Below are positions 63,189 to 64,000 of a DNA stretch of 64,000 bases, piece after piece; the stretch's first letter is position 1; each line of letters begins with the position of its first letter. Made by a program: the position numbers and the translations under genes. Location: the NCBI GenBank assembly GCA_021186555.1, contig JAJKFL010000007.1, positions 33,531,179 through 33,595,178 of the forward strand, in the 5' to 3' direction. The DNA comes from Reticulitermes speratus (Eukaryota > Arthropoda > Insecta > Blattodea > Rhinotermitidae). The notes under the pieces are model-generated. The model worked only from the letters and a program-made list of their open reading frames with translations, searched no databases and had not been told where the DNA came from.

Positions 63189-63481
63189 GTTTTTTAATAT
63201 CAACAGATAAAAATAAGCCAGTCAGGTCACTTTTACACACGAACGTACAATTCATAACGTGATACATTTCGTGGGAGTACGGACGTACATTCTACGGGTG
63301 TTCCATTACATGTACTAATTTTTGTTATTACTTTTATAATACGAGCGAAAAACAAGCCTAAAAGTTTCTTAGAACAACTAAATGACTGAGAACTACATTT
63401 TCATGTTTAGGGAAAGAGATGTATTGTAACTTTGTGGTTTTCAGAATGTTGGAACGGTCATTTCGACTTATAAAGGAGTTT

Positions 63482-63572
63482 TGATTTCAGGCTTCCGCCG
63501 CGATGTTGATGAAATCCGCGGTCTTCTGGGGTGTTACGCGGCGCAATATCCCAGAAGACCGCGGATTTTATA
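63482..63572. mobile_element. Short inverted-repeat MITE (GACGTTTCGG family, arms only)
   Basis: TTTCAGGCTTCCGCCGCGAT, AAATCCGCGGTCTTCTGGGG and the complementary CCCAGAAGACCGCGGATTT. The central hairpin part is deleted. Confidence 0.75.
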
Positions 63573-63677
63573 AACGAATTTGTTTTGCAGAGTGCATCAA
63601 CCGGGTAAATGACATTGTAGGAATAAGTCGATTAGTTTCTTAGGGGAAAATAATCACTCTTTATTCTTAAAATCATA

Positions 63678-63974
63678 CTAACCATATAATACGCTGTGTG
63701 GGAAAATGCGAAGTGGTTGTTATAACTGCCGGTGCATGTATTTCTAGACAATCGGCACATGAAGGTGGTAAGGTTGTTAGCCCTACGCACCGGCCGCCTT
63801 TACCCCCCAGGAAATATTCCTGGTACTCATTTCTGTTAGAGGCCGAGTCGACCCCAGGGCCATAGTGCGATCGAAATGATTATGTCAAGGAAAAATTCCA
63901 ATGACACCATCGGGAATCGAACCCGCGACCTTCCGGTTTGTATCGTAGTGCCTCAACCAACTGCGCCACCGCAT
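63678..63974 (-). mobile_element. SINE family A with altered 3' end
   Basis: The head (CGGTGGCGCAGTTGGTTGAG on minus) and body are normal, but beyond 63738 the usual tail is replaced by other sequence. A direct repeat of about 27 bases (ataatcactctttattctta / ataatcagcctttattctta) surrounds the whole span. Confidence 0.75.
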
Positions 63975-64000
63975 AATCAGCCTTTATTCTTAAAATTATA

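Overview
The window is eukaryotic nuclear DNA from an arthropod, most likely an insect. The evidence is one multi-exon gene with GT-AG introns, many tRNA-headed SINEs, mariner/Tc1-, pogo- and hAT-type elements, LINE fragments, large minisatellite arrays and a degenerate TTAGG (insect telomere-type) tract. The mixture of repeats feels like a large polyneopteran genome (cockroach or termite-like), but that placement is inference and the species is not determined.

One gene is well supported. An organic anion transporting polypeptide (OATP/SLCO, major facilitator superfamily) lies on the minus strand from about 21998 down to 1163. Eleven coding exons can be placed with GT-AG borders, every codon phase matches across the ten introns, and together they give 1843 nt (614 codons) in one open frame. 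The start codon is in an upstream exon that I could not find. The C-terminal exon (last membrane segment and tail) is also not visible and probably lies before position 1. The introns are packed with repeats: a 39-bp array grown from a LINE 3' end, and 74-, 92-, 114- and 25-bp arrays, together with SINEs and MITEs, some only 13-20 bases from splice sites.

From about 22 kb to the end I find no convincing host gene. The sequence holds tandem arrays (53 bp x about 42, 26 bp x about 16, 61 bp x about 37, 54 bp x about 26, 33 bp x about 12, 38 bp x 13), at least five SINE families with tRNA-like heads, deletion derivatives of three mariner/Tc1-type transposons that keep transposase remnants, pogo-like and hAT-like MITEs, LINE tails and simple repeats. 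Tandem arrays alone sum to roughly 13.6 kb, about a fifth of the window.

The observation most worth a second look is a recurring motif, CTGANGAT + hairpin + CGAAAC(AT)GT(A/C), found in at least four near-complete copies and several decayed ones, often at the centre of long inverted repeats. It resembles a minimal type I hammerhead ribozyme core as reported in Penelope-like retroelements, but each copy has one extra base between the core and stem II, so the assignment is tentative. Other points of interest are minisatellites born from a LINE and from a SINE body, a degenerate interstitial TTAGG tract, and a stretch near 51 kb whose repeat copies look progressively corrupted.
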